Shown: positions 38,298 to 48,812, numbered from the stretch's first letter. The stretch is 64,000 nt of DNA from Arachnia propionica (GCF_003859805.1 NZ_RQZG01000015.1:39659-103658); one strand, 5' to 3'. Made by a program: numbers and translations. The notes: generated by a model not told the origin, from the sequence alone.

Positions 38298-39497
38298 ATG
38301 GACACCACTGGTACCACCACGGACGTCATCGTCGCCGGGCTCGCCGCAGCACAGGCCCTGCGGCAACATCACCGTGTGGTCGTCCTGGAGGCCTCCGATC
38401 ACATCGGCGGCCGGATCACCACGACCGAGGTGGATGGTTTTCTCGTCGACCGCGGTTTCCAGGTGCTCAATCCCGCCTACCGACATCTCAGGACGGCTGT
38501 CGACCTCGGACGGCTGGGACTGCGGCCCTTTCCCCGCGCGGTACGGGTGCGCACCGATACCGGTCTGGTCGAGCTGGCAGATCCCACCCGTCGCCCCGGG
38601 GCGCTGCCCACCCTGCTGAGGTCCGGGTTGGTCAGCAGGGCTGACCTGGCGGCCGTGCGTCTGCTGACGAGGCTCGTGGGCAGGGACCTGACCCGCAAGG
38701 AGGCCTTCGACGAGGCCGGTTTCACCGGCCCACTGCGCCGCAGCGTCGTCGACCCCTTCCTCTCCGGCGTGGTCTGTGAACGGGACGGGAGCACGTCATG
38801 GCACCACACCGCCTGGTTGATCGGCAGGTTCATGGCCGGGACCCCGGGACTGCCCAGTGGTGGGATGCGCACCCTGCCACGCGTGATGGCGGAAGGACTC
38901 GAGGTGCTCCTGGACCATCGGGTCACCGGTGTGGATGCCACAACCGGGTCAGTACGACTCGGCACACGGGAGTTGCAGGCCCGTTGCGTGATCATCGCCG
39001 CTGGCCTCACCGGTTCAGCAGAGCTGACGAGAGATCCCGTTCCCCGGATGCACGGCACCCGCACCTTCTGGTTCGCAACACCTGATCCGCCCAGCGGGAC
39101 CGCGGCCGTGCACGTCGACGGACGGGATCACCCCGGTGGGCAGGGCCCGGTGACGACGGCCTGCGTGGTCAGCAACGCGGCTCCCGAGTACGCACCCGCG
39201 GGTCAGCACCTGGTGGCAGCCCTCACCCTGACCGATGACGACGATCCCTCCGAGGAGGACACCAGACATCACCTGGGCGAGATCTTCGGTGTCAGCACCA
39301 CCGGGTGGCGGTTGCTCGCCCGCCATGACGTTCCCGACACCCTCCCTGCCGTGCCGCCCGGACGCGTGGGTGGCGAGCTGGCCGCGCGCAGCGGGTGTGT
39401 CATCTCCTGCGGCGACCAGTTCGGCAATGCCTCCACCGACGGCGCCATCGCCTCGGGGCAGTACGCGGCACGTCTGGCCGACGAGTTCCTCCGGTGA
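38298..39497 (+). CDS. FAD-dependent amine oxidase/phytoene desaturase-like protein lacking the GxGxxG loop
   Basis: A 399-residue flavoprotein-fold protein. Family parts are clear: VVVLEASDHIGGRITTTE (end of the first beta-alpha-beta unit), VDRGFQVLNPAY, and the C-terminal CGDQFGNASTDGAIASGQYAA FAD motif. The N-terminal nucleotide loop should read roughly VIVVGAGLAGLAAA but the sequence gives VIVAGLAAAQAL, so about five residues with the key glycines are missing. The local repeat GCCGGGCTCGCC suggests a 15-bp slippage deletion. FAD binding is probably impaired. ATG 38298 is the only sensible start. Confidence 0.82.
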   Translation: MDTTGTTTDVIVAGLAAAQALRQHHRVVVLEASDHIGGRITTTEVDGFLVDRGFQVLNPAYRHLRTAVDLGRLGLRPFPRAVRVRTDTGLVELADPTRRPGALPTLLRSGLVSRADLAAVRLLTRLVGRDLTRKEAFDEAGFTGPLRRSVVDPFLSGVVCERDGSTSWHHTAWLIGRFMAGTPGLPSGGMRTLPRVMAEGLEVLLDHRVTGVDATTGSVRLGTRELQARCVIIAAGLTGSAELTRDPVPRMHGTRTFWFATPDPPSGTAAVHVDGRDHPGGQGPVTTACVVSNAAPEYAPAGQHLVAALTLTDDDDPSEEDTRHHLGEIFGVSTTGWRLLARHDVPDTLPAVPPGRVGGELAARSGCVISCGDQFGNASTDGAIASGQYAARLADEFLR

Positions 39498-39583
39498 CCT
39501 CCGCTGCGGCCTGACTCGGGGCCACCGTCCGTGCGCCGGTCCGCCCCGGGGCGGGCGAGGTCCGGATGAGTAGCATGTCCGTC

Positions 39584-41512
39584 ATGCGTCCGGAACACCT
39601 TGATCTCCTGCATTCCCTCTCCCGCCCCACCCTGCATCCCAGTGGCGAGTTCGCCGTCGTCGCGGTGAGCCACCCCAGCTTCGTCGTGGACGACTACGTG
39701 GGGCAGCTGTGGCGGGTGTCCCTGACCGGTGGACCCGCACGGCGGATCACCCGGGGACACCACGACTCCGCACCACGGTTCTCCCCCGACGGACGCCTCC
39801 TGGCCTTCCTGCGACGCGAGGCCGGCGCTCCCCCGCAGGTGTTCGTCGCCCCGGCCGAGGGCGGTGAGGCCGTGCAGGTCACCGACCAGAAACTCGGGGT
39901 GTCGGCCTTCGACTTCTCCGACGACTCCAGCCAGCTGGTCCTCATCTCCCGGGTCCCCGCCGAGGGGCGCTACGGCACGGTCGAGGACATCGATCCGGGG
40001 CATGAGGGTCCTCGCGCCTTCAGCGACTTCCAGACCCGTCACAACGGGCTCGGCTGGTTCCGTGACCGCCCTGCCCAGGTGTTCACCGTCCAGGTCCCGG
40101 ACCCGCACGCGGAACCGGTCCTCGAGGCGCGCGGCCAGGGCAAGGCCCACGGCGTCGAGGTGCCCGCCCGGTTCCCGGAGCCGGTGCAGCTCACCGACGG
40201 GGACGTGGACTGGTCATCGCCCATCTTCGACGCCGACGGGTCAGTGCTGGCCTCGGCCAATCTCAAGGGGGACGACACCCTCGAGACCGAGCTGTGGCGG
40301 CTGCGCCCAGGGTCTGCCCCTGAGTCCCTGACCGCCGGGCTCGGGCTGGCCACCTCCGCCGCGACGCGCTCGGGTGAACACCTCTACCTCGCCGCTGCCC
40401 GGGTCGGGGCGGGGTTGGACTTCGTCGGCCATCACGACACCGTCTGGCTGTCCGGGAACCCGACACGTGAGCTCCTCGACGTCACCGTCGCGGGCGCCCC
40501 CGCTCCCTTGCCCGGTGGCCGGGTGATCGTTCCTGTGGCGCATCGTGGCTCCCAGCACGCCGTGGTCGTCGGGCCCGAACAGAGCACCACCGTCACGGAT
40601 CCCACCTGGGACGTCGAGGCCGTCGCCACCGCTGGCGACACCGTGATCGCGACCGTCACCAGCGCAACGAGCACCGGAGAGCTCGCCGTGCTGCGCGAGG
40701 GCGCCTGGGATGTCCTCACCGACTTCTCGGCGGCGATGCCCGAGGTGGTGCTGCCGAAGGAGCTGGAGGCTCTCGCACCTGACGGCCACGCCGTCCACGG
40801 CTGGCTGCTGAAACCCTCGGGCAACGGTCCACACCCGGTGCTGCTCATGATCCACGGCGGCCCCTACCACGCCTACCGGCGCACCTTCTTCGACGAGGCA
40901 CAGGTCGCCGTCGCTGCAGGGTACGCCGTGGTGATGTGCAATCCACGAGGCTCCTGGGGCTACGGCACGGAACACGGTCGTGCCATCAAGGGTGACATGG
41001 GCAACCTGGACATGGCCGATGTCCTGGCCTTCCTCGACCACTGCCTGGATCACGACCCCACCCTGGACCGAGCCCGACTGGGGATCATGGGCGGCTCCTA
41101 CGGCGGCTACCTGACCGCCTGGATCATCGCCCACGACCACCGCTTCTCCGGGGCCATCGTGGAGCGTGGCTTCCTCGACACCTGGAGCTTCATCGGCTCC
41201 TCCGACATCGGCTGGTTCTTCCCCCAGGAGTACACCAGCTACGACCGAGCCGAAGCGGACCGGCAGTCCCCGATGAGCCACGCCCACCGGGTTCGGACCC
41301 CGACGCTGGTGATCCACTCCGAACAGGACCTGCGTTGCCCGCTGCACCAGGGGTTGCAGTACCACGCCCTGCTGAAGCAGGCCGGCGTCGAGGCCGAGAT
41401 GCTGGTCTTCCCCGGCGAGAACCACGAACTGACCCGGACCGGCACACCGTGGCACCGGCGCCAGCGTTTCGAGGCGGTGATGGCGTTCTGGGCACGCCAC
41501 CTCCCGGTCTGA
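39584..41512 (+). CDS. S9 family peptidase (acylaminoacyl-peptidase/prolyl oligopeptidase type)
   Basis: A 642-residue cytoplasmic serine peptidase. The N-terminal two thirds is a beta-propeller (FSPDGRLLAFLRR and similar repeats) that gates the active site. The C-terminal alpha/beta-hydrolase has the nucleophile in GGSYGGYLTAW, Asp in HSEQDLRCPL and His in PGENHELT. The likely start is ATG 39584: TAGCAT lies seven bases upstream (leaderless) and the protein starts well there; ATG 39566 would add six residues. No signal peptide. Confidence 0.93.
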   Translation: MRPEHLDLLHSLSRPTLHPSGEFAVVAVSHPSFVVDDYVGQLWRVSLTGGPARRITRGHHDSAPRFSPDGRLLAFLRREAGAPPQVFVAPAEGGEAVQVTDQKLGVSAFDFSDDSSQLVLISRVPAEGRYGTVEDIDPGHEGPRAFSDFQTRHNGLGWFRDRPAQVFTVQVPDPHAEPVLEARGQGKAHGVEVPARFPEPVQLTDGDVDWSSPIFDADGSVLASANLKGDDTLETELWRLRPGSAPESLTAGLGLATSAATRSGEHLYLAAARVGAGLDFVGHHDTVWLSGNPTRELLDVTVAGAPAPLPGGRVIVPVAHRGSQHAVVVGPEQSTTVTDPTWDVEAVATAGDTVIATVTSATSTGELAVLREGAWDVLTDFSAAMPEVVLPKELEALAPDGHAVHGWLLKPSGNGPHPVLLMIHGGPYHAYRRTFFDEAQVAVAAGYAVVMCNPRGSWGYGTEHGRAIKGDMGNLDMADVLAFLDHCLDHDPTLDRARLGIMGGSYGGYLTAWIIAHDHRFSGAIVERGFLDTWSFIGSSDIGWFFPQEYTSYDRAEADRQSPMSHAHRVRTPTLVIHSEQDLRCPLHQGLQYHALLKQAGVEAEMLVFPGENHELTRTGTPWHRRQRFEAVMAFWARHLPV

Positions 41513-41541
41513 GCCGCCATGCCGACCTCCAGGTGCCCGCC

Positions 41542-41853
41542 TCAGCTCTGGTCCGGCACCTGGAAGTCGGAGTGGGCGATCTCCTCGATGGAGACGTCGC
41601 GGAAGGTCAGGACCTTGGCGGACTTCACGAATCGGGCCGGACGGTACATGTCCCACACCCAGGCATCCCCCATCGACACCTCGTAGTACACGTCACCACC
41701 CTCGGTGCGGACCTTCAGGTCGACCGCATTGCAGAGGTAGAAACGTCGCTCCGTCTCCACCGCGTAGTTGAAGATGCTGACGACGTCCTTGTACTCGTGG
41801 TAGAGGTCAAGCTCCAGCTTGCTCTCGTACTGCTCAAGGTCTTCGGCGCTCAT
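41542..41853 (-). CDS. DUF2469 family protein
   Basis: A 103-residue actinobacterial protein of unknown function, found next to rnhB in most actinobacteria. Acidic N-terminus (SAEDLEQYESKLELDLYHEY), a central FYLCNAVDLKVR, and an aromatic MGDAWVWDMYRPARFV segment match the family. It is the gene after rnhB, separated by 36 bp. Confidence 0.92.
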   Translation of the reverse strand: MSAEDLEQYESKLELDLYHEYKDVVSIFNYAVETERRFYLCNAVDLKVRTEGGDVYYEVSMGDAWVWDMYRPARFVKSAKVLTFRDVSIEEIAHSDFQVPDQS

Positions 41854-41889
41854 GGTGCCTCCACTCTGGACGTTCGTGTCGGTGCGCGG

Positions 41890-42582
41890 TCAGCGCGAGG
41901 GCGTCTCGTGCACGGTGCCGACGGTTCGGATCACCTGATCCGCCGCACCGCTGCCCGGATCGACATTAACAGACCCCTTGGCCGCATCCGCGGCACACGA
42001 GTAGCTCATCCGGTGGATGTCACTCGGGCCGAGCTCTGCCAGTGCCTGCAGATGGGCCTGGGTGCAGTACCCCTTGTGCCCGGCCAACCCGTAGCCGGGG
42101 TGGTCGGCGTCATGGGCCACCATGATGGCGTCCCTGGTCACCTTCGCGACGATGGATGCCGCGCTGACGCAGGCCGCCACCTTGTCCCCCTTCCACATCC
42201 CGAGCCCAGGCACCCCGAGCCCGTCGACGGGGAACCCGTCGGTGAGGACGAAGGCAGGACGAACCGCAAGTCTTGCGACGGCACGCCGCATCCCCTGGAT
42301 GTCGGCCTCGTGCATCCCCAGGGCGTCACACTCGGCCGGTTCCACCCGCACCCAGGACACCGCCAGGGCGCGTTCGAGGATCAATGCGTGGAGCTGCTCC
42401 CGCCGCTTGGTGGACAGTCTCTTGGAGTCATCCAGACCGGGGATCGGGTTCGCCGGATCGAGGATCACCGCTGCCGCGACGAGGGGGCCAGCACATGCCC
42501 CTCGTCCGGCCTCGTCGACTCCCGCCACGGGGACCAGACCGACCTGTCCCAGCAGCGCCTCGTAGTCGTCCGGATTCAGCAC
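41890..42582 (-). CDS. rnhB: Ribonuclease HII
   Basis: Removes ribonucleotides and RNA primers from RNA-DNA hybrids. 230 residues: the catalytic motif AGVDEAGRGACAGPL near residue 22, LDDSKRLS, and the further acidic residues in FVLTDGFPVDGL and ARDAIMVAHDADHPGYG. GTG 42582 is chosen because the family N-terminus begins there and it overlaps the lepB stop by 7 nt. The frame is open to 42963 but that part shadows lepB. Confidence 0.95.
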   Translation of the reverse strand: MLNPDDYEALLGQVGLVPVAGVDEAGRGACAGPLVAAAVILDPANPIPGLDDSKRLSTKRREQLHALILERALAVSWVRVEPAECDALGMHEADIQGMRRAVARLAVRPAFVLTDGFPVDGLGVPGLGMWKGDKVAACVSAASIVAKVTRDAIMVAHDADHPGYGLAGHKGYCTQAHLQALAELGPSDIHRMSYSCAADAAKGSVNVDPGSGAADQVIRTVGTVHETPSR

Positions 42583-43367
42583 CCGGGTGGCGCCTCGATG
42601 ATGATGGCCTTGTCCGGTGGTGAGTCCTCGGGGGCCGGAACTGTGCTGTAGGTCTGTGGCACTCGGAACGTCGCCAGCCGGTCGAGTGGCGCGACGACGG
42701 ACACGGCCGCCCCCACCACCTTGTTCGTGGGAACGAAGGCCGCCGATCCTTGGTTTCCGTCCGGCCCTGCCTGTTCCAGGCGACACCTGGAGTCCGCGGA
42801 GGAGTTCCGATGATCGCCCATGACGAACACGTGGTCCTTCGGTACCACGACGTCGAAGGTCACGCTGGAGGGGGCCACCTGCACCCCGGACTCGGTGTAG
42901 AGGTAGCTGGACTCGTCGAGCGCCACCCCGTTGACCGAGACCGCCCCTTCGGCGGTGCAACACTTGACCCGGTCCCCGGGCATCCCGATCACACGCTTGA
43001 TGAGGTACTCCTCACCGGAGTTGGGAAGCACGCCGACGAACTCCAACGCCTGCTCCACCGGGGTGGACTCCTTCTCGGTCGCCGGCAGCCAGGTTCCCGG
43101 ATCGGCGAAGACCACCACGTCACCGCGCTGGAAACCACCGAACTTGGACACCAGGACACGATCCCCGATCTGGAGGGTGTTCTCCATGGAGCCACTGGGA
43201 ATCACGAACATCTGGGCGACGAAGCTCCGCAGCAACGTCGAGATGATCAGGGCACCGACGACGATGACCGCGATCTCTCCCAGACCGCCGAGCACTCTGC
43301 GCCCCAGCGACCTCGGGCGCCGGGTCTTCTCGACATTCTCCTGTGCGTTCTCCGTCGCCTCGGTCAC
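42576..43367 (-). CDS. lepB: Signal peptidase I
   Basis: Cleaves Sec and Tat signal peptides outside the membrane. 263 residues: a charged cytosolic N-terminus, one membrane segment (about residues 32-52), the Ser nucleophile in PSGSMENTL, Lys in YLIKRVIGMPGDRV, and the HVFVMGDHRNSSADSR box. It lies between rplS and rnhB as in many bacteria, but a terminator separates it from rplS. Confidence 0.96.
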   Translation of the reverse strand: MTEATENAQENVEKTRRPRSLGRRVLGGLGEIAVIVVGALIISTLLRSFVAQMFVIPSGSMENTLQIGDRVLVSKFGGFQRGDVVVFADPGTWLPATEKESTPVEQALEFVGVLPNSGEEYLIKRVIGMPGDRVKCCTAEGAVSVNGVALDESSYLYTESGVQVAPSSVTFDVVVPKDHVFVMGDHRNSSADSRCRLEQAGPDGNQGSAAFVPTNKVVGAAVSVVAPLDRLATFRVPQTYSTVPAPEDSPPDKAIIIEAPPGC

Positions 43368-43393
43368 GCTTTCTCCTCACACACCATGAAAAC

Positions 43394-43431
43394 GGCCCGC
43401 GCCGTCGGGGAACACCCTACCGGCGCGGGCC
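43394..43431 (-). terminator. Terminator between rplS and lepB
   Basis: An 11-bp perfect stem (GGCCCGCGCCG/CGGCGCGGGCC) with a 16-nt loop, followed on the minus strand by GTTTTC. It lies 13 bp after the rplS stop. Confidence 0.8.
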
Positions 43432-43443
43432 AAGAACGAGCAC

Positions 43444-43794
43444 TCAGGCCCGCTTCTCCTTGATCTTCGCAGCCTTGCCGCGAAGCCCACGCAGGTAGTA
43501 GAGCTTCGCGCGACGGACATCACCGCGACGCTCCACCTCGATCTTCTCGATGATGGGGCTGTGCAGCGGGAAGGTGCGCTCGACCCCCACGCCGAAGCTG
43601 ATCTTGCGCACGGTGAAGGCCTCCTGCACTCCCCCGGCGTTGCGCGCGATGACGACACCGGCGAACACCTGGATACGGGAACGGTTGCCCTCGATGACCC
43701 GCACGTGGACCCGCACGGAGTCGCCTGCGCGGAACTCGGGCACGTCGGTGCGCAGCGAGGCCTCGTCGATGGCCTTGATGATCGGATTGGTCAT
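43444..43794 (-). CDS. rplS: 50S ribosomal protein L19
   Basis: A large-subunit protein at the 30S-50S interface. 116 residues, normal length, with [32 protein letters not shown] and the basic C-terminal [21 protein letters not shown] 43794 follows GAGGACG. It has its own promoter, because sdhCAB lies between it and trmD. Confidence 0.98.
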   Translation of the reverse strand: MTNPIIKAIDEASLRTDVPEFRAGDSVRVHVRVIEGNRSRIQVFAGVVIARNAGGVQEAFTVRKISFGVGVERTFPLHSPIIEKIEVERRGDVRRAKLYYLRGLRGKAAKIKEKRA

Positions 43795-43907
43795 GATCGT
43801 CCTCGTCGGTGCCACAGGACACCGCGGTAGTCGTGGGCCGCCACGCACCGAACGATCCCCCTGTGGCAGGAGTCGACGCGTGATGGGTCGTCCTCACGGA
43901 CAACGGC

Positions 43908-43936
43908 ATCCAAGTATGCCATCCCGGCCCGGTCAA
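43908..43936 (-). promoter_or_regulatory. Probable rplS promoter
   Basis: TTGACC (43936-43931) and TTGGAT (43913-43908) are spaced by 17 bp, about 115 bp before rplS and just after the sdhB terminator. Confidence 0.5.
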
Positions 43937-43943
43937 AGGCCAA

Positions 43944-43973
43944 CGCGGGGCGCCGGTGACCCGACGCCCCGCG
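43944..43973. terminator. Terminator after sdhB
   Basis: A 13-bp stem with one mismatch (CGCGGGGCGCCGG/CCGACGCCCCGCG) around TGAC, 28 bp after the sdhB stop. Confidence 0.75.
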
Positions 43974-44000
43974 AGGGTGGCTGAACTGACCCGAACGGGC

Positions 44001-44750
44001 CTACTTGCCGTCTCCCTTGAACAACGACTTGATGAGGTCGCGGTTCAGCTGGGAGATGGACTCCAGCGGGATGCCCTTCGGGCACACCGCGGCGCACTCA
44101 CCGATGTTGGTGCAGTTGCCGAACCCCTCCTCGTCGTGCTGGGCGACCATGGCCTTGACACGACGGTAGCGCTCCGGCTGGCCCTGGGGCAGCATCGCGA
44201 GGTGCGTGATCTTGGCGGAGGTGAACAGCATGCCGGAGGAGTTCGGGCAGGCCGCCACGCAGGCCCCGCAGCCGATGCAGGTGGCATTGTCGAACGCCTT
44301 GTCGGCCTCCCGCTTCGGGGCGGGGGTGGCGTGGGCATCGGGTGCGGAACCCGTGTTCGACGAGATGTAGCCACCGGAGGCGATGATCCGGTCAAGGGCC
44401 GTGCGGTCGACCGCGAGGTCCTTGATGATCGGGAATGCCCCGGCCCGCCAGGGCTCGATCTCGATGGTTGCACCGTCGGCGAAGGAACGCATGTGGAGCT
44501 GGCAGGTGGTGGTGGCGGAGCCGCCATGGGCGACCCCGTTGATCACCACGCCACACATGCCGCAGATGCCCTCACGGCAGTCGTGGTCGAAGGCCACGGG
44601 TTCCTTGTTCTCCGCGGTGAGCTGCTCGTTGAGCATGTCCAGCATCTCGAGGAAGGACATGTCCTCGGAGACGTTGTCGAGGTGGTAGTCGACCATCTGG
44701 CCGGTCGCGTTGGGACCGGCCTGGCGCCAGATGCGCAGCTTGAGCTTCAC
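44001..44750 (-). CDS. sdhB: Succinate dehydrogenase/fumarate reductase iron-sulfur subunit
   Basis: Passes electrons between the flavoprotein and the membrane quinone site. 249 residues. Cluster ligands: [11 protein letters not shown] and later Cys for [2Fe-2S] (residues about 60-82), [12 protein letters not shown] and [17 protein letters not shown] for the [4Fe-4S] and [3Fe-4S] sites. The ATG overlaps the sdhA stop by 4 nt. Last gene of sdhCAB. Confidence 0.97.
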   Translation of the reverse strand: MKLKLRIWRQAGPNATGQMVDYHLDNVSEDMSFLEMLDMLNEQLTAENKEPVAFDHDCREGICGMCGVVINGVAHGGSATTTCQLHMRSFADGATIEIEPWRAGAFPIIKDLAVDRTALDRIIASGGYISSNTGSAPDAHATPAPKREADKAFDNATCIGCGACVAACPNSSGMLFTSAKITHLAMLPQGQPERYRRVKAMVAQHDEEGFGNCTNIGECAAVCPKGIPLESISQLNRDLIKSLFKGDGK

Positions 44751-46747
44751 TTGTAACTCCGTTGCTTCAGTTCGATTGCCTTGTAGACGAGGGGCTCGCG
44801 GTGCAGCACCGGTTTGGCCCCCTCACCGGTCCACTCCCACGCGGCCACGTAGAGGAACTCGTCGTCGTGCCGCAGGGCCTCGCCCTCCTCCGTCTGGGAC
44901 TCGGCGCGGAAGTGACCACCGCAGGACTCACGGCGGTGCAGGGCGTCGATGCACATCAGCTCGCCCAGCTCCATGAAGTCGGCGACACGGCCGGCACGTT
45001 CGAGGGCCTGGTTGAAGTCCTCGTTGACGCCGGTGACACGCACGTTGTTCCAGTAGTCCTCACGCAGCCTGCGGATCAGCTCGATGGCCTTCTTCAGCCC
45101 GGCCTCCGTACGCTCCATGCCGCAGTACTCCCACATGATCTGGCCCAGCTCCTTGTGGAAGGAGTCGACCGACCGGGTGCCCTGGATGCTGAGGAGACGG
45201 TTGATCCGCTCCTTCGCCGAAGCCACTGCTGCGACGACCTCGGGGTGGTCGTTCGAGAGCTTCTCGAACGGCGCCCCGGCCAGGTAGTCGTTGATGGTGT
45301 TCGGCAGCACGAAGTAGCCGTCGGCCAGGCCCTGCATCAGGGCGGAGGCGCCGAGCCGGTTCGCACCGTGATCGGAGAAGTTGGCCTCGCCGCAGACGTA
45401 CAGACCGGTGATCGAGGACTGGAGGTCGTAGTCCACCCACAGCCCACCCATGGTGTAGTGCACCGCAGGGTAGATGCGCATCGGCACCTCGTAGGGGTTC
45501 TCACCGGTGATCTGCTGGTACATGTCGAACAGGTTGCCGTACTTCTTCTCGACGGCGTCCTTGCCCATCCTGTTGATGGCGTCGGAGAAGTCCAGGTAGA
45601 CACCGCGACGCACCTGCTTGGTGGTGCCGTCAGGCTGCTTCTCCGCGACGGCGGGACCGACACCACGGCCCTCGTCACACATGTTCTTCGCCTGACGGGA
45701 GGCGATGTCACGGGGCACCAGGTTGCCGAATGCCGGGTAGATGCGCTCCAGGTAGTAGTCGCGCGCCTCCTCGGGGATCTGGCGGGGGTCCTTGGAGCAG
45801 TCCTCGGCCTTCTTCGGCACCCAGATGCGACCGTCGTTGCGCAACGACTCGGACATCAGGGTCAGCTTGGACTGGGTGTCGCCGTGCACCGGGATGCAGG
45901 TCGGGTGGATCTGCGTGTAGCAGGGGTTGCCGAAGTAGGCACCCTTGCGGTGGGCACGCCACACGGCCGTCGCGTTGCAACCCATCGCGTTGGTGGACAG
46001 GAAGAACACGTTCCCGTAGCCGCCGGTGGCCAGCACGACCGCGTCGGCCGTCCACGCCTCGACCTTCCCGTTGACCATGTTGCGGGTCACGATGCCGCGG
46101 GCGCGGCCGTCGACGACGATCAGTTCGATCATCTCGTGACGCGGGTACATCTTGACCGTCCCGGCCTCGACCTGGCGCTCCAGCTGCTGGTAGCAGCCGA
46201 TGAGGAGCTGCTGGCCGGTCTGGCCACGGGCGTAGAAGGTGCGCTGCACCTGCACGCCACCGAAGGAACGGGTGTCCAGCAGGCCGCCGTACTCACGGGC
46301 GAAGGGAACTCCCTGGGCCACGCACTGGTCGATGATGTTCGCGGACACCTCGGCCAGCCGGTACACGTTGGTCTCACGGGCGCGGTAGTCACCGCCCTTG
46401 ACCGTGTCGTAGAACAGCCGGTGGGTGGAGTCGTTGTCGTTGCGGTAGTTCTTCGCAGCGTTGATGCCACCCTGGGCGGCGATCGAGTGGGCCCGGCGTG
46501 GGCTGTCCTGGTAGCAGAAGTTGAGGACGTTGTAGCCCGCCTCGCCGAGGGTCGCAGCAGCTGCACCACCGGCCAGACCGGTACCGACGATGATGACGCT
46601 CAGCTTGCGACGGTTGGCCGGGTTGACCAGCTTCGCCTGGAACTGGCGGGTCTTCCAGACCTTGTCGATCTCGACCTGGGGGGCCTTGGTGTCGGCGATG
46701 TCTCCGCCGTCGGCCCAGTACATGTTCTCAATGGTGGGGGTCGTCAT
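44747..46747 (-). CDS. sdhA: Succinate dehydrogenase/fumarate reductase flavoprotein subunit
   Basis: Oxidises succinate or reduces fumarate with covalently bound FAD. About 666 residues. [18 protein letters not shown] is the FAD loop, [15 protein letters not shown] carries the His expected to bind [15 protein letters not shown] and [15 protein letters not shown] fit the active site. ATG 46747 is used; a GTG at 46759 overlapping the sdhC stop is an alternative start. The single membrane partner (SdhC) makes this the diheme type B complex, as in Bacillus and in propionate formers. Confidence 0.97.
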   Translation of the reverse strand: MTTPTIENMYWADGGDIADTKAPQVEIDKVWKTRQFQAKLVNPANRRKLSVIIVGTGLAGGAAAATLGEAGYNVLNFCYQDSPRRAHSIAAQGGINAAKNYRNDNDSTHRLFYDTVKGGDYRARETNVYRLAEVSANIIDQCVAQGVPFAREYGGLLDTRSFGGVQVQRTFYARGQTGQQLLIGCYQQLERQVEAGTVKMYPRHEMIELIVVDGRARGIVTRNMVNGKVEAWTADAVVLATGGYGNVFFLSTNAMGCNATAVWRAHRKGAYFGNPCYTQIHPTCIPVHGDTQSKLTLMSESLRNDGRIWVPKKAEDCSKDPRQIPEEARDYYLERIYPAFGNLVPRDIASRQAKNMCDEGRGVGPAVAEKQPDGTTKQVRRGVYLDFSDAINRMGKDAVEKKYGNLFDMYQQITGENPYEVPMRIYPAVHYTMGGLWVDYDLQSSITGLYVCGEANFSDHGANRLGASALMQGLADGYFVLPNTINDYLAGAPFEKLSNDHPEVVAAVASAKERINRLLSIQGTRSVDSFHKELGQIMWEYCGMERTEAGLKKAIELIRRLREDYWNNVRVTGVNEDFNQALERAGRVADFMELGELMCIDALHRRESCGGHFRAESQTEEGEALRHDDEFLYVAAWEWTGEGAKPVLHREPLVYKAIELKQRSYK

Positions 46748-46755
46748 GGTGGTAC

Positions 46756-47466
46756 TCACTTCAGGATTCCGAAGGCAACGGCCAGGGGCATGATCATGAA
46801 GCCGATGTACAGGACGACGGCGACGAAGATCGCGATGTAGTTGAGCCACGTGCGGCCCTTGGCGGAGACGTTGGCCCCGAGGGTCGCGAATGCGCTCCAC
46901 AGACCGTGCCGGATGTGCATGCAGATCAGCACCATGCACACGGCGTAGAAGGCGAGGATCCACCACTGCTGGAACCCGGCGAGCACCATCGTGTGCGGGT
47001 GGTGACCGTCACCACCGAGGATGCCGGGGACGATGGTGAACTGGATCAGGTGGAAGATCACGAAGAGCAGGATGATGACGCCGCCCCAGCGCATGGTGCG
47101 CGCGGAGTAGGTCTGGGCCTGGCGCTTGGTCACCTGGTACTTGTCGCCCCGGTTCTTGATGGTCATGGCCGACAATGTCGCGGCCGACCAGATGTGCAGG
47201 CCGATCGCGGCGAGCAGCCCGAAGCGGAAGATCCAGATGAAGGTGCCGGCCGGCAGGATCGGGGCCAGGAGGCCTCCGTCCGGGGTGGCACCCTTCAGCC
47301 AGTGCGCATAGTGATCGAAGGCCTCATAGCCCAGGAACATCTTGAGGTTGCCGTACATGTGGACGAGCAGGAACGCGATCATGATCAGGCCCGTGACAGC
47401 CATGATGGCCTTCCGGGTGACCGTGGAGCGAACCGCCCGCTGATGGGTCGTAAGTGTTGTTGCCAC
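46756..47466 (-). CDS. sdhC: Succinate dehydrogenase/fumarate reductase cytochrome b subunit (type B)
   Basis: A 236-residue membrane anchor with five membrane segments and several conserved His ([39 protein letters not shown]) for two hemes and menaquinone. No separate SdhD exists. GTG 47466 has TAGAGT six bases upstream, so the operon mRNA is probably leaderless. It starts 132 bp from the trmD stop on the same strand. Confidence 0.93.
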   Translation of the reverse strand: MATTLTTHQRAVRSTVTRKAIMAVTGLIMIAFLLVHMYGNLKMFLGYEAFDHYAHWLKGATPDGGLLAPILPAGTFIWIFRFGLLAAIGLHIWSAATLSAMTIKNRGDKYQVTKRQAQTYSARTMRWGGVIILLFVIFHLIQFTIVPGILGGDGHHPHTMVLAGFQQWWILAFYAVCMVLICMHIRHGLWSAFATLGANVSAKGRTWLNYIAIFVAVVLYIGFMIMPLAVAFGILK

Positions 47467-47598
47467 GAGGTCACTCTAGCTGCCCGATCCGGCTCACGTC
47501 GCGGGGGGCTGGCAATTTGCTACACAGTGTCGTGAAACAGCCTGAAATCGCGTCTTTCTAGGGCATTTACGCAAATCAAGGGGTGCGAAATTGGGGAT

Positions 47599-48300
47599 TC
47601 AACGCTCATCGTCGAGCAGGTCGGGACGCCTGCTCCGGGTGCGCTCCATGGCCTGCTCGTGACGCCACCGGGCGATGGCCCCGTGGTTGCCGCTGAGCAG
47701 GATCTCGGGCACCTGTCGCCCCCTCCAGACCGGAGGTTTGGTGTAGTTCGGGTACTCCAGCAACCGATGTCCCGGGGCGTGGGACTCCTCCACCAGGGAG
47801 TCGGGATTGCCGAGCACCCCCGGCAGCAGTCTGACGACGGCCTCGGTGATGGCCAGCACCGCCACCTCACCCCCGTTGAGCACGTAGTCGCCCAGGCTCA
47901 CCTCGATGAGTTCGTACCGCTCGGCACAGTGGTCCAGCACCCGTTGGTCGATGCCCTCGTAGCGTCCGCAGGCGAAGACCAGCCGGGGGCGTGTCGCCAG
48001 GTCGTGGGCGAGGGCCTGCGTGAAGGGGGTCCCGGTCGGGGTGGGGACGACGACGCACATCTGCTGGGGGGGTGCCGCCTCCAGCGCGTCGAGGGCCTCC
48101 CCCCAGGGCTCGGGTTTCATCACCATGCCCGCTCCCCCACCGTAGGGGGTGTCGTCGGTGGTGTGGTGCCGGTCATGGGTCCAGGCCCTCAGGTCGTGGA
48201 CCACGAGGTCGACCAGACCGGATCTGATGGCCTTGCCCACCAGCGACAGGCGCAGCGGCTCCAGGTACTCGGGGAAGATCGTGACGACGTCGATCCTCAT
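47599..48300 (-). CDS. trmD: tRNA (guanine-N1)-methyltransferase
   Basis: Makes m1G37 in tRNAs that read CNN codons, preventing frameshifts. 233 residues with the N-terminal [27 protein letters not shown], the SAM-binding knot [13 protein letters not shown] and [15 protein letters not shown]. The ATG overlaps the rimM stop (ATGA). In most bacteria rplS follows directly; here sdhCAB intervenes. Confidence 0.97.
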   Translation of the reverse strand: MRIDVVTIFPEYLEPLRLSLVGKAIRSGLVDLVVHDLRAWTHDRHHTTDDTPYGGGAGMVMKPEPWGEALDALEAAPPQQMCVVVPTPTGTPFTQALAHDLATRPRLVFACGRYEGIDQRVLDHCAERYELIEVSLGDYVLNGGEVAVLAITEAVVRLLPGVLGNPDSLVEESHAPGHRLLEYPNYTKPPVWRGRQVPEILLSGNHGAIARWRHEQAMERTRSRRPDLLDDER

Positions 48301-48812
48301 CCCTGCTCCAACAAGCCCTCGATGTCGGCCACCTGGACGAACCCCTCGGTGAGGTCCACCACCGGGACGAGTTCCTTGACGAAGGGCACCAGCGCGTCGC
48401 CGTGTGAGGTCCGCACCGACAGGCAGTCCTGCGCGGGCAGGTGCAGCACCTCGGTGATGGTCCCGACCCCGTGACCGGCGGCGTCACGCACCTGCAGCCC
48501 CACCAGCTGGCGGTCGAAGTACTCCTCGGGTTCACTCGGCAGCTCGTCGACGGGAACATCCACCAGCAGCCGTTCCCCACGCAGCTTCTCGACGGCGGTG
48601 CGGTCCGGATGCCCCCGGAAGGCCACGATGAGCCGCCCTCGGTCCCACCGCACCCGCTCGACCTGGAGCACCTGGCCGCAGGACAGACGAAGCCCGGACC
48701 CCGGTGTGAACCGGCGTCCGGGCTCATCGGTGCGCACATCGACGTGGACGTCACCGCGGATGCCGTGAGCCCTGCCCACGACACCGACGATGACCTCGGT
48801 CAGATCACTCAA
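48297..48812 (-). CDS. rimM: Ribosome maturation factor RimM
   Basis: Helps 16S rRNA processing and S19 assembly. 171 residues: an N-terminal barrel with [16 protein letters not shown] and the C-terminal PRC-barrel part with [20 protein letters not shown] and [12 protein letters not shown]. It starts 9 bp after the KhpA-like gene and overlaps trmD by 4 nt. Confidence 0.96.
   Translation of the reverse strand: MSDLTEVIVGVVGRAHGIRGDVHVDVRTDEPGRRFTPGSGLRLSCGQVLQVERVRWDRGRLIVAFRGHPDRTAVEKLRGERLLVDVPVDELPSEPEEYFDRQLVGLQVRDAAGHGVGTITEVLHLPAQDCLSVRTSHGDALVPFVKELVPVVDLTEGFVQVADIEGLLEQG

Noticed and set aside
44762..46840. A 692-codon plus-strand ORF opposite sdhA
   Set aside because: It is the mirror frame of a highly conserved GC-rich gene; the translation is Val/Leu/Asp/His-rich with no domain.
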